34,154 bases of DNA from Achromobacter pulmonis (GCF_002885955.2 NZ_POQS01000008.1:299181-333334), one strand, 5' to 3'; positions 1 to 7,612 are shown, counted from the stretch's first letter. Translations and numbers: made by a program. Notes: generated from the sequence alone by a model not told the origin.

Positions 1-1
1 A

Positions 2-346
2 GACGATGCCGGCCCCAACCACGACAAGGGCCGGGTGAATGCTGAGACAGCGAACGGTTCCACCGACGACCGCAACCTGAACCAGTACACGGGTGGTTTC
101 CTCCTCCAAGCCGAAGGCGGCCAGCCTTCGGCGTGTTTTCTCCTGCGCATCCGCCATGACGACCCGGCAATTCTGCCTCGGTCACACGAACAGGAGACAC
201 CCGAACGAATCCTCAACCACAAGCCGGCCGCCGAGGCGCCGCGCTACAAGGCGATTGGCAATTCGATGGCGGTGCCGTGCATGGCCTGGCTGGGCCGGCG
301 CCTGCTGCAGACTCTGGACAACGCGGGGCGCACGACTGCGCATTGA
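2..346 (+). CDS. C-terminal end of a C5-cytosine DNA methyltransferase (partial, enters from left)
   Basis: The reading frame is open from the left edge, so the gene begins outside the window. The last ~35 residues contain RYKAIGNSMAVPCM followed by WLGRR, the typical C-terminal block (motif X region) of phage- and ICE-borne C5-cytosine methyltransferases. The product would methylate cytosine in DNA, perhaps protecting the element from restriction. The preceding ~70 residues do not resemble the family to my eye, so a diverged segment or an upstream frameshift is possible. A GTG at 35 could start an ORF, but the frame is open upstream of it, so I do not choose it. The stop is followed by the structured leader of the next gene. 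Confidence 0.55.
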   Translation, partial: DDAGPNHDKGRVNAETANGSTDDRNLNQYTGGFLLQAEGGQPSACFLLRIRHDDPAILPRSHEQETPERILNHKPAAEAPRYKAIGNSMAVPCMAWLGRRLLQTLDNAGRTTAH

Positions 347-390
347 TCAGCGACACCACGCAACGGCAGGCGCATTGTCGGGCCTGCATC

Positions 391-514
391 GCTGATTCGT
401 CAGCCGTTGCCAGCAGCCAGGGTCGTGCAGGCTGCGTCGCGGACCCTCCGCGCCGACCGTCCTTGTCCGCATCGCATCGTGCCGCGGACACGCGCCCATT
501 CCGGGCGTCGATGC
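391..514 (+). promoter_or_regulatory. Structured 5' leader with pseudoknot, copy 1
   Basis: Stem A is GCTGA-TTCG-TCAGC (391-404). Stem B is GCAGCC (413-418) with GGCTGC (430-435). Stem C is CGCGGA (438-443) with TCCGCG (447-452). Stem D is GTCCGC (465-470) with GCGGAC (484-489). Stem E is CGCCC (493-497) with GGGCG (503-507). GCATCG in the loop of D (474-479) is complementary to CGATGC (509-514), giving a pseudoknot. The same architecture recurs before four other genes in the window. It lies in the presumed 5' UTR of the ATPase gene at 637. Function is unknown; a cis-regulatory RNA is inferred, possibly the radC motif. Confidence 0.65.
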
Positions 515-636
515 TGCTTCTCCCTCGGGCCGACCGGCCCATTCCCCTTCCCACCGGCATCCGCCTGTTCAGTGCCCCGTCGCACCGGGCAGCGCTGTGC
601 CTGTCCGGTGCAAACCATTATCCAAGGAGTCATCTC

Positions 637-2229
637 ATGAGAACCCTTCGTCTCAAGACCAACCAGCACAGCCTCATCGCCAATCTGCGCCATGCGTTCA
701 ACCAGGGCTCGATGCTGGGCGAACTGTTACAGAACGCCCGCCGCGCCCAGGCCAGCGCGATCCACATCACGGTGAACCAGGACAGCCTGACCATCACCGA
801 CGATGGCATCGGCATTAGCGACCTGCAGACCTTGATCTTCATCGCCGAATCCGGCTGGGACAAGCAACTCAAGGCGCGCGAGAACGCCTTCGGCCTCGGT
901 GTGCTCTCGACCTTGTACTTCGCCAAGACTCTGACGGTGCATTCGCGCGACAAACTGTTCAGCGCGCGAACCGCCGAGATCATTGCCGGCGAGCCGATCG
1001 AGGAAGACATCGCAGGCTTCCATCTGGAGGGCACCGCCATCCACCTCGAAGGCGTCAAGCCGGTGCAGGCCGGGCAGGATCTGCCCACCTGGGTGGAGCA
1101 CGAGCTCCAGCGTCTGTGCGAAGCCTTTCCGGTGCCGGTCTGGCTCAACGGCGCTGAAGTGCCACGCCCGTTGGCGAAGCCCGATCTGCACTGGCGCGAG
1201 ACGTCCATGGGCAAGGTCTTGATCAATCTGTCCGGTACGCGCACGCAGTGGCGCTGCTTTCTTCAGGGACTGCCCATCGGCGGACGACCTATCGACAGGC
1301 TGCCCACGAGCCAGGAACGCCAGGTCGTCCTGCTGCCTGACAACACGCTGGCGAAGCTCCCGGATCGGCAGCACCTGCTGAACGAGACGGAAGATCATCC
1401 ACGTATCCAGGCTGCGGTCGATCAGGCCTACCGCGAGGCACTGATCGAGAAGAAGCAGGCGCTTGCCGCCAGCGACTTCGTCACGCACTACGCGCATGTC
1501 TGCCTCAACTCGTCGAACGCCGATCTGCTCAACGACGTGCCCTTCGTTCCTCTGTCCTGGTTCCGGGACTGGGACGAAGAGCCGGCCGGCTATCGTCAAT
1601 ACTGGCGGCGTTATCTGGGCGGAAATGGCGTGATCGCCCAACAGGCCCTGGAAGTGCTTGGTGTCTGGCAGATCGAGCCCGACGACGAAACCGCGCCGAC
1701 CGCCGAGATCTACCTGGAAGCGGCCAAAGCGTATGTACTCGACGAGCCCGGTCTGGATGACGGCCACTGGCTCAAGCGTCTGATCAAGGTCGTCAGCCCT
1801 GAGCAGGTGCGCATCAGAACCGGCACCACCTTGCATCGAGAGGTCAATCCCGGACTTGCCGACTACGAGGTGGAGCTGGAATTGGTCGATACCCTGCATG
1901 TCGGGCTGGAGGGCCATCTCGGGACGGTGGAGTACGCAGTGGAGGCCGTGCGCAAGGGATACACGCTCTACCTGACCCCCTCGGCGGGGGCCAGAACCGG
2001 GCTGGTCTGCGACTATGTGTTCGACGATCGCTACGGTGAGGATCGTGAAGACGAGGACGCACTCCTGATCGAAACCTTCATCGCCGTAGGCTGCTCGTCA
2101 TCAGCCGATCGCGTGGTCCAGGCGCTGCTGCCGTACGCGCTGCGCCATGGCGTGCAACCCAAGCTGGCCGGCGCCACCGTGCGCCTGGTCTTCGATGACA
2201 CCGGCAAATTGCAGGCGGTCACTGCCTGA
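637..2229 (+). CDS. GHKL-fold ATP-binding protein (HSP90/histidine kinase-like ATPase)
   Basis: The protein has 530 residues. The N-terminus carries the Bergerat ATP-binding fold: N-box ELLQNARR (residues 29-36), G1 box DDGIGI (55-60) and a G2-like FGLGVLS (85-91). This is the nucleotide site of GHKL ATPases such as HSP90, MutL and histidine kinases. The C-terminal ~300 residues match nothing I recognise, and no kinase or gyrase signature is visible. The start is the ATG at 637, with AAGGAG at 624-629. The frame is open upstream to 277, but that part overlaps the structured leader and the end of the methyltransferase. A rho-independent terminator follows closely, so the gene is probably monocistronic. 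Its role in the ICE is unknown. Confidence 0.8.
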   Translation: MRTLRLKTNQHSLIANLRHAFNQGSMLGELLQNARRAQASAIHITVNQDSLTITDDGIGISDLQTLIFIAESGWDKQLKARENAFGLGVLSTLYFAKTLTVHSRDKLFSARTAEIIAGEPIEEDIAGFHLEGTAIHLEGVKPVQAGQDLPTWVEHELQRLCEAFPVPVWLNGAEVPRPLAKPDLHWRETSMGKVLINLSGTRTQWRCFLQGLPIGGRPIDRLPTSQERQVVLLPDNTLAKLPDRQHLLNETEDHPRIQAAVDQAYREALIEKKQALAASDFVTHYAHVCLNSSNADLLNDVPFVPLSWFRDWDEEPAGYRQYWRRYLGGNGVIAQQALEVLGVWQIEPDDETAPTAEIYLEAAKAYVLDEPGLDDGHWLKRLIKVVSPEQVRIRTGTTLHREVNPGLADYEVELELVDTLHVGLEGHLGTVEYAVEAVRKGYTLYLTPSAGARTGLVCDYVFDDRYGEDREDEDALLIETFIAVGCSSSADRVVQALLPYALRHGVQPKLAGATVRLVFDDTGKLQAVTA

Positions 2230-2246
2230 TCGGTGCCATCTCTCCA

Positions 2247-2274
2247 CGCCCCCGATTTCGGGGGCGTTTTTTCT
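2247..2274 (+). terminator. Rho-independent terminator of the ATPase gene
   Basis: CGCCCCCGA pairs with TCGGGGGCG around a TTT loop and is followed by TTTTTTC. It begins 17 bases after the ATPase stop codon. Confidence 0.9.
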
Positions 2275-2392
2275 TCTTGTGGGCCGACGAAAAACCGGTT
2301 CTCGCTACCGGGTGCGGGCGAATCCGGCTGTGCTGATTTCCCGTTTCCGGATGACGCGGACAGTACCAGAACCGATGCTGGCATCCGCTGTT

Positions 2393-2513
2393 GCCGACAT
2401 TGTCGGCTTCGCCAGCAGCCAGGGTTTCAGGCTGCCGTGGAGCTTGCTCCATGCCACCCGCCAGTTCGCCGTCGCATCGCTCGGGCGAACGCTGCCCATG
2501 CGGGCATCGATGC
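2393..2513 (+). promoter_or_regulatory. Structured 5' leader with pseudoknot, copy 2
   Basis: Stem A is GCCGAC (2393-2398) with GTCGGC (2402-2407). Stem B is GCAGCC (2415-2420) with GGCTGC (2430-2435). Stem C is TGGAG-CTTG-CTCCA (around 2438-2451). Stem D is GTTCGCC (2464-2470) with GGCGAAC (2484-2490). Stem E is GCCC-ATGC-GGGC (2494-2505). The pseudoknot is GCATCG (2474-2479) with CGATGC (2508-2513). Stems A, C and D differ in sequence from copy 1 but keep pairing. The stretch 2275-2590 holds no gene: it contains a short segment shared with the area upstream of copy 3, this leader, and the RBS of the gene at 2591. Confidence 0.65.
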
Positions 2514-2590
2514 CTCTTTCTCCAACCTACGGGATGAGCGCTTCGTCCCGCAGGGGCGTGGCGTTTCCCGACTGATCTCAAGGAATGTCC

Positions 2591-3154
2591 ATGGAAACCA
2601 TCACCACGCAAGACCGCATCACCCTGATACACCTCAAGGTCGCAGATTTCGCCAGCGAAGAGACGCTGTGCTTCACTGCCACCGTGCTGTTCGATGGCGT
2701 TGCCATTGCCGATGCCCGCAACGACGGGCACGGCGGTTCCACCTGCATCCGCGCACTCGACGGCCAGGCTGCATGGCTGGCCGAGGCCGAAGCCTTCGCC
2801 AGGAGCCTGCCCCCCGATACGCTGGAGGGCGGCATCTCCGGCGAGGACGACGACCCGCTGGTCATCGACATCACGCTCGACTATCTGGTCGATCATCTGG
2901 CTGAAGCACAGCATGCCGAACGCAAGCTACGCACCGCCTACACCCGCGACATCGCCAACAAGGTGCTGTTCATCAGGGACGGCAAGCTGCTGTTCCTGAA
3001 AGGCATCAAGCTCAAGGCCATCGCCGACCGCGCCGGGTACTTTGCGGCGCTGCGCGCACGGCAGGAAACACCCATCATCATTCTGGCCGAGCTGCCGCCG
3101 GATGAGGCTTTCGCCTTGTGGAAGCAGCATGTACTGGGCGGCGAATCGTCCTGA
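2591..3154 (+). CDS. Hypothetical ICE protein, 187 aa
   Basis: I do not recognise the family. The 187-residue product is acidic and soluble-looking, with no signal peptide or membrane segment. The N-terminal half is strand-rich in appearance. A charged, helix-like segment (LVDHLAEAQHAERKLRTAY) lies near the middle. Two in-frame ATGs exist, at 2585 and 2591. I chose 2591 because AAGGA at 2580-2584 is spaced correctly for it and would abut 2585. The gene stands alone: it is preceded by leader copy 2 and followed by a strong terminator. Conserved spacing and the leader indicate an ICE backbone gene; its function is unknown. Confidence 0.75.
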   Translation: METITTQDRITLIHLKVADFASEETLCFTATVLFDGVAIADARNDGHGGSTCIRALDGQAAWLAEAEAFARSLPPDTLEGGISGEDDDPLVIDITLDYLVDHLAEAQHAERKLRTAYTRDIANKVLFIRDGKLLFLKGIKLKAIADRAGYFAALRARQETPIIILAELPPDEAFALWKQHVLGGESS

Positions 3155-3179
3155 TCCCCAAGGCTTCCCGAGCCTCCAC

Positions 3180-3206
3180 AGCCCCGCGATTGCGGGGCTT
3201 TTTTTC
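3180..3206 (+). terminator. Rho-independent terminator
   Basis: AGCCCCGC (3180-3187) pairs with GCGGGGCT (3192-3199) around GATT and is followed by a run of seven T. It lies 25 bases after the stop of the gene at 2591. Confidence 0.9.
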
Positions 3207-3285
3207 GTCCATCAATCGGGACGCCTCGGATTCCCATTTGCGCATGACGCCGGCCTAGCGCCGGCGGAAGCTGTCGGCATGCGTC

Positions 3286-3412
3286 GCTGACCTCGTCAGC
3301 ACCATGCCAGCAGCCAGGGTTTCAGGCTGCCGCGGGATTCCCCTCCCGTGCGACCCACACCAGTCCGCCATCGCATCGAGTCCGCGGACGCGCGCCCTCA
3401 CGGCGCCGATGC
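3286..3412 (+). promoter_or_regulatory. Structured 5' leader with pseudoknot, copy 3
   Basis: Stem A is GCTGAC-CTC-GTCAGC (3286-3300). Stem B is GCAGCC (3310-3315) with GGCTGC (3325-3330). Stem C is CGCGGGA with TCCCGTG (one G-U pair, about 3331-3350). Stem D is GTCCGC (3363-3368) with GCGGAC (3384-3389). Stem E is GCGCC (3392-3396) with GGCGC (3402-3406). The pseudoknot is GCATCG (3373-3378) with CGATGC (3407-3412). A TTCATCC box follows at 3416. The gene-free stretch 3155-3489 holds the terminator, this leader and the RBS of the next gene. Confidence 0.65.
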
Positions 3413-3489
3413 CGATTCATCCACCGCCAGCGGGAGCAGCCATCCCGTCCAGGGCCATGGCGATCCTGCTTCCTGAAAGGAGCTCCGCC

Positions 3490-3702
3490 ATGTCCCAGCA
3501 AGCCTCGTTCGGCCACTTGGCCCTGATCTACGCCGGCAAACACCTGCCGCTCCAAGTGCTTCACAGCGCCGCCGGCCACTACATCGGTACGCGCGACATC
3601 GAAGGCCCCGTCTCCCGCGAGTCGGCCGAGTACTTCCGCAGTTCGGCGGCAGCCCAGCGAGCCCTCGACCGAGGCGGCTGGACCCAGCTGCCCACCCCTT
3701 GA
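3490..3702 (+). CDS. Small hypothetical ICE protein, 70 aa
   Basis: The 70-residue product begins MSQQASFGHLALIYAGKHLP and has no signal peptide, metal-binding cluster or membrane segment that I can see. I do not recognise it. The start at 3490 is supported by AAGGAG at 3477-3482. The frame is open upstream to 3304, but that part lies inside leader copy 3. The next gene starts 23 bases after its stop with its own RBS, so the two are probably co-transcribed. The pair is preceded by the pseudoknot leader and a TTCATCC box. It is probably a small accessory protein of the ICE backbone. Confidence 0.65.
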   Translation: MSQQASFGHLALIYAGKHLPLQVLHSAAGHYIGTRDIEGPVSRESAEYFRSSAAAQRALDRGGWTQLPTP

Positions 3703-3725
3703 TCCCCATCCATGAGGAGACCGTC

Positions 3726-4118
3726 ATGAATCAGCTTCTACCAACCGACGTCGTCGATCAGATCATGCGTGAAACGCGCCATTTCGAGCGTGCGCCCGAG
3801 GCCTTTTTCGAGGCTTGGAAACGCGGTGCGGAAATCGCCGGGCCCGAGTGGTTTGGCGATGGCACCCGCGAAGGCCTGCGCCGTGCCGCCAGCAAGTGGG
3901 ACTTGCGTCCGAACCTGCTGGAACTCAACGACGCCCTGGGCGTTTTGAGCGGCGGACAGCGCATGTTCCTGTCCGCGATGGTGAGCTTCTACAACTCGCG
4001 CGAGGGCGCCGCGATGCTCAAGCGCTGCGGCTTCGAGGGGCTTTCCGACCTCGGTGGCCTGGATCTGGAGCGGCGTCAGGTGATCGCCGATCTGGTACTC
4101 AACTACAGCGGCTGGTAG
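3726..4118 (+). CDS. Hypothetical ICE protein, 130 aa
   Basis: The 130-residue protein looks mostly helical, with charged segments near the N-terminus (ERAPEAFFEAWKRGAEIAGP) and a central LSGGQRMFLSAMVSFYNS stretch. The LSGGQ resembles an ABC signature only by chance: there is no Walker A, and the protein is too short for an ATPase. The start at 3726 follows GAGGAG at about 3713-3718. An upstream in-frame ATG at 3699 would overlap the previous gene and has no RBS. It probably shares a transcript with the 70-residue gene before it. Family and function are unknown. Confidence 0.7.
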   Translation: MNQLLPTDVVDQIMRETRHFERAPEAFFEAWKRGAEIAGPEWFGDGTREGLRRAASKWDLRPNLLELNDALGVLSGGQRMFLSAMVSFYNSREGAAMLKRCGFEGLSDLGGLDLERRQVIADLVLNYSGW

Positions 4119-4215
4119 GTCCGAACGACCGACCACCGCCATTTTCTCAACCCCCAGCGAGGGACATCCGTCCCTTCGGGGCGGTGTCCCTCCATTCTTC
4201 CCACAGGAGCGACCC

Positions 4216-4608
4216 ATGTCCCGAAATCCATCCTTTGCCGTCGTCCTCGAAGGAGGCCTGGTGCAGGCCATCGTCGTGCAGGACTGGCCCGATCATCTGC
4301 CGCTGCCGCCATTCGCGGTAGTGGACTACGACACCGAAGGCGCGGCCGACGACGAAATCGTCTGCTTCGACATCGGCAACTCCGAAGCCGAAGCCCTGTG
4401 CCGCAGCGACACCCCCACGGTGTTCGAGTCCTTGCCGGACGCGCTGTCACCACGGGTTGTGCTTGCCGCACTGGGCGAGCCCGTCCTGGATGACGCACCC
4501 AAACCGCTGGCGATCGCCCGCCGGGTGCGGCAGAACGTCCTCGATCTGGATGCCCGGATCAACACCAGCGAGCAGGCACCGACGGGCGACGACTACAACG
4601 CGCTCTAG
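4216..4608 (+). CDS. Hypothetical ICE protein, 130 aa, probably shortened by an in-frame TAG
   Basis: The start at 4216 is supported by ACAGGAG at 4203-4209. The product is acidic and has no motif I recognise. It ends at TAG 4606-4608. The same frame then stays open for 22 codons reading VLANCGLIELLKSLGDPTDF and two more residues, before a second TAG at 4675-4677. That tail looks like real protein: balanced composition with an amphipathic helix. The ancestral gene probably ran to 4677 and lost its last 22 residues to an amber mutation, plausibly TGG to TAG. The shortened protein may still work. Neighbours are other orphan ICE genes on the same strand. Confidence 0.65.
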   Translation: MSRNPSFAVVLEGGLVQAIVVQDWPDHLPLPPFAVVDYDTEGAADDEIVCFDIGNSEAEALCRSDTPTVFESLPDALSPRVVLAALGEPVLDDAPKPLAIARRVRQNVLDLDARINTSEQAPTGDDYNAL

Positions 4609-4776
4609 GTCTTGGCCAACTGCGGCCTGATCGAACTGCTGAAGTCTCTGGGCGACCCCACCGACTTCGGCGAATAGCGCTTTTCCACCTTTGCCCGAAG
4701 CCACGGTTTCGGGTTCATCCCCGCGGATGCCATGTCCGCAGGGGCTGGCTCCGCATCACCAACCAGGAGCCACCCC

Positions 4777-5439
4777 ATGGCAAACAACTACTACGACGCC
4801 ACCGGCGTCCTCGTTCTCGACCAAGTCACCCCGGTGATTACCGCGCTGTTCGGCGGTTTGAAGCTGGATGCCTCATACCCCGGCGACGGCGAGGTCTACA
4901 TCGCCCAGATTGCCGAAGACAGCGGCGCGCATTGGGACGATGTCTGCGAAGACCTCGTTGCACTGGCCCAGTCGCTGGGGCTGTCCGTGCCCAGCGAGGG
5001 CCCTCCCACGATGGACGACGTTCTGGCCGTGCTTTCCAGGCATTTCGGCACCGACCAGGACGAAGATCTGCAGCACCTGATCGAACACCATCGTTTCGAG
5101 GACGACTCGGATCTCGACGCGCTGTTCCTGATCGCCACGCGACTCGACGATGGTCACGGCCTCAAGGAGATTCGCTTCGAGGGTTGCTGGTATTGCAGCA
5201 AACCACGCCTCTTCAACTTCGGCGGTGACGGTTCTTTCATCAGCCGCGAGTTCTCGGTCTTCGGTGCCTCCGGTCAGGTGCTCGATCTCGGCAACCGTAT
5301 CCGGCAAGCCCTTCTGATTCAGAACCTGGAGACTGCTGCCAATCTGTTCGCCCGGGAAACACAACGCCTGCTCGCCGGCATCACCGACGAAACGCAGCGC
5401 CGGCAATTGCAACACCGCCTGTCCGAGCTGTTGAGCTGA
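4777..5439 (+). CDS. Hypothetical ICE protein, 220 aa
   Basis: The product has 220 residues, is strongly acidic in the first 130, and shows no signal peptide or membrane segment. A single CWYC pair occurs mid-protein (in EGCWYCSKPRLFNFGG) but has no second cysteine pair, so a zinc site is doubtful. The C-terminal ~60 residues look helical and rich in Q and R. The start is ATG 4777 with CCAGGAG at 4763-4769. The leader 4690-4776 contains two simple hairpins (CCCGAA with TTTCGGG, and GCGGA with TCCGC at about 4724-4740) and a TTCATCC box at 4714. It lacks the pseudoknot leader. Family unknown. Confidence 0.7.
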   Translation: MANNYYDATGVLVLDQVTPVITALFGGLKLDASYPGDGEVYIAQIAEDSGAHWDDVCEDLVALAQSLGLSVPSEGPPTMDDVLAVLSRHFGTDQDEDLQHLIEHHRFEDDSDLDALFLIATRLDDGHGLKEIRFEGCWYCSKPRLFNFGGDGSFISREFSVFGASGQVLDLGNRIRQALLIQNLETAANLFARETQRLLAGITDETQRRQLQHRLSELLS

Positions 5440-5559
5440 CAGGCCGCGATACGACGCTTGATCCATACCGGTGCCGCCTGCCGGCACCACTTCCTTTCCC
5501 ACTGGGTCGATCCCCGGTGGGGGTTGGCCCTGCGTCACCCCTCACCGGAGAATCAAACC

Positions 5560-6303
5560 ATGGACCATTCATCCAATCCTTTCGCCCGCGGCTACTACGG
5601 TTTCGAGATTCGGCGCCTTGCCGTCATCAGCTACGACGAGCGCCACCCGCAAACCTTTCTGCCGCTGCATCCATCGCAGGCTCATCTACCCGATGACAAG
5701 GTGGCGTACCAAGCGTGCATCTTCAACGATGATTTCGTGCTGATCACCGAAGGCCAAACGGTGCCCGCCGAACTCGATGCCTTGTGCGGCGGCAGCGGCG
5801 CCGTGCAGGCCGTGTACCACAGCATCTATGGCCGAACCCTCGATAGAGGCTTCATCCATGTGGGCGACAGCTACACACTGGAATATGCCCAAGCGGTGGT
5901 GCGCAATCTGCAGTTCGAGACGGGCTTCTACAGCCGTGCCTGGGAGATCAGCACGGCCCACATCACCGAAGCATCGGGCCGCTACCTGTGCGAACTGGCG
6001 GATATCGCCACACCGAGCGGGTTCCTGTTCGTCGCCTTTCGCATCCCGTACAGCCCAGCCATCGGCGTCAAGCTGATCGCCACACCCTGGACGGATGAGA
6101 ACCTGATGCACGTCGAAGGCATCACCGCCGAGCAACTGCGCCGGGAGCACCTGTCCAAGGGCATGCCCGAGGATCTGGCCGACGTACTGGCGCTGGCCGG
6201 ACAGGCTGACGTAAGGGTGCTGGTATTCGATGCTGATGCCAACGAGCTGGACGGTCTGACCGTCTTCGAGGAAGAGGACGACACCCCCTCTGTGGACACC
6301 TGA
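5560..6303 (+). CDS. Hypothetical ICE protein, 247 aa
   Basis: This 247-residue soluble protein ends in an acidic tail (FEEEDDTPSVDT). I cannot assign it a family with confidence. No catalytic or nucleotide-binding motif is visible. The start is ATG 5560, preceded by CCGGAG at about 5545-5550. The upstream 5440-5559 holds a GGTGCCG/CCGGCACC hairpin and a C-rich/G-rich hairpin near 5500-5525, but no pseudoknot leader. A rho-independent terminator follows 17 bases after the stop. Spacing and strand match the other ICE backbone genes. Confidence 0.7.
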   Translation: MDHSSNPFARGYYGFEIRRLAVISYDERHPQTFLPLHPSQAHLPDDKVAYQACIFNDDFVLITEGQTVPAELDALCGGSGAVQAVYHSIYGRTLDRGFIHVGDSYTLEYAQAVVRNLQFETGFYSRAWEISTAHITEASGRYLCELADIATPSGFLFVAFRIPYSPAIGVKLIATPWTDENLMHVEGITAEQLRREHLSKGMPEDLADVLALAGQADVRVLVFDADANELDGLTVFEEEDDTPSVDT

Positions 6304-6320
6304 CCAGTCATGTCCCCCCG

Positions 6321-6346
6321 AGCCCCTCCGATGAGGGGCTTTTTTC
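6321..6346 (+). terminator. Rho-independent terminator
   Basis: AGCCCCTC (6321-6328) pairs with GAGGGGCT (6333-6340) around CGAT and is followed by TTTTT. Confidence 0.9.
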
Positions 6347-6426
6347 TGCCTCGGGAATGCGGTGCAGGCCGGTTCGGTTTATCGCAGGCCGGGCCGGCCA
6401 GGCTCTGCCATCCTGCTGCCATGTTC

Positions 6427-6474
6427 GCTGGCGTAGCCGGCAACATCCCAGGCGGTCAAGGCCATCGAGACCGC
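6427..6474 (+). promoter_or_regulatory. Shortened copy of the structured leader (copy 4)
   Basis: Stem A is GCTGGC-GTA-GCCGGC (6427-6441, one G-U pair). Stem B is GCGGTC (6452-6457) with GACCGC (6469-6474). The CCAG joining the stems is kept, as in the other copies. Stem B pairs in a different sequence from copies 1-3, a covariation. I see no clear equivalents of stems D and E or of the pseudoknot downstream, so this copy looks truncated. It precedes the gene at 6595. A TTCATCC box follows at 6498. Confidence 0.45.
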
Positions 6475-6594
6475 GGCATGCCGATCGCGTGCTGGCTTTC
6501 ATCCTCTTCCGGACGCACCGCGTCCATCCAATCCACCCACTTGGGACAACCCGTCCCCTGTGGCCGGGAAGTCCCTTTTTTCTGGAGATTTCCC

Positions 6595-7407
6595 ATGGAC
6601 CATCAACTCATTCGTCAACAACTCCCGACGCTGGTTTCCGGCCATGTGCCGTCCAATGCCCGCGGCTTCAAGTTCGTCATCTTCGACGGTGAGCCCAAGG
6701 TATCGACGATGGGCTTCCATATCGATCCCAAGCCTTTTGAAGGCAAGGTCATCGCGAGCACAGACGAGGCCATTGTCGTCAAGACCGGACGCACCCAGTT
6801 CATGGTGCTCGACCGGTCGCGCGTGACCGAGGAACCCGACGAAGGTGCCAAGGTACAGGTCGAGCCTTATGCCAGACGCCGCTTCGACGGCTTGCGGGCG
6901 GATACCCCCGAGGAACGCACCGAGTACACCCACGACGGCCAGCCCTACAAGCTGCAGACGTTCGTGCTCGGTTCGGCTCCGGCGAAACTGCCGGTCCCGC
7001 AGCCGCGCTGCCTGGAACTGCAGCAACTCATCGAGCAGTTGGAAACGCTGCCGGCGCCCGACGGCTACCGGCGCATCACGCACCTGCTGGTCGATGCTGG
7101 CGCGTGCGACTTCACTTGGGTCGATCCACTGCCCAAGGACATCATCGCCACGCCGCCGGCCATCAGTTTCAACGTGGTCACTGCGAAGTTCCAGGGGCGC
7201 GTCACCGTGCTGTACGAACGAGGCGACGATCTCTATGCGGTGGAACTGCACCGCGACGGTGAGCTGGTGGAGCGCGTGGATGAGGTGTTCTTCGATGACC
7301 TCGGCAACACGTTGGAACGCCTGATCGACGATGGCAGTTGGCGCCAGATTCGCGTCAGCACCGTGCAGAAGCCCGCACGGCGCAAGCCGCGGGCGGTATC
7401 CGCATGA
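6595..7407 (+). CDS. Hypothetical ICE protein, 270 aa
   Basis: The 270-residue product has a basic C-terminus (VQKPARRKPRAVSA), which suggests nucleic-acid contact but proves nothing. No known domain is evident. The start is ATG 6595 with TGGAGA at about 6582-6587. The frame is open further upstream to 6310, but that part overlaps the terminator and leader copy 4. It is the last intact ICE backbone gene before the nested element. Function unknown. Confidence 0.7.
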   Translation: MDHQLIRQQLPTLVSGHVPSNARGFKFVIFDGEPKVSTMGFHIDPKPFEGKVIASTDEAIVVKTGRTQFMVLDRSRVTEEPDEGAKVQVEPYARRRFDGLRADTPEERTEYTHDGQPYKLQTFVLGSAPAKLPVPQPRCLELQQLIEQLETLPAPDGYRRITHLLVDAGACDFTWVDPLPKDIIATPPAISFNVVTAKFQGRVTVLYERGDDLYAVELHRDGELVERVDEVFFDDLGNTLERLIDDGSWRQIRVSTVQKPARRKPRAVSA

Positions 7408-7550
7408 CTGCGCGAAGCGGCTGAGTCCGTCGGCGGCATTTCGTCCTTTCCGCACCGCCTTGTCGGAGCATTCATCCACCACGGCACTTGCCCCGGAAAC
7501 TGGCCTCGCGCCAGCTTCCGGGGCTGTGCCTATCTGCTGGGAAATATCTC

Positions 7551-7604
7551 ATGACCGTGTCGGCAGAACGTCTGAACAGCAACTTAGATCCTCTCGGATC
7601 TTAA
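7551..7604 (+). pseudogene. Possible 5' stub of an ICE gene cut by the nested element
   Basis: ATG 7551 opens an 18-codon frame (MTVSAERLNSNLDPLGS, then TAA). The layout before it matches the other ICE genes: a TTCATCC box at 7471, a GC-rich hairpin (CCCCGGAA with TTCCGGGG, about 7493-7522) and a weak GGGAAA. The frame then meets a perfect hairpin AGATCC-TCTC-GGATCT (7586-7601) and the foreign sequence. The inference is that insertion of the nested element removed the rest of this gene. The candidate 3' remnant near 23030-23107 cannot be joined to it with certainty. In the gene-free stretch 7408-7763 I also see the terminator-like hairpin at 7613 and the integrase-side repeats. Confidence 0.3.
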
Positions 7605-7612
7605 TGGACACT

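Noticed and set aside
277..636. An upstream extension of the ATPase frame (open from 277)
   Set aside because: It overlaps the methyltransferase end and the structured leader; ATG 637 has a perfect RBS and the conserved domain begins there.
3960..3990. LSGGQ as an ABC-transporter signature in the 130-residue protein
   Set aside because: There is no Walker A or B motif and the protein is too short; chance match.
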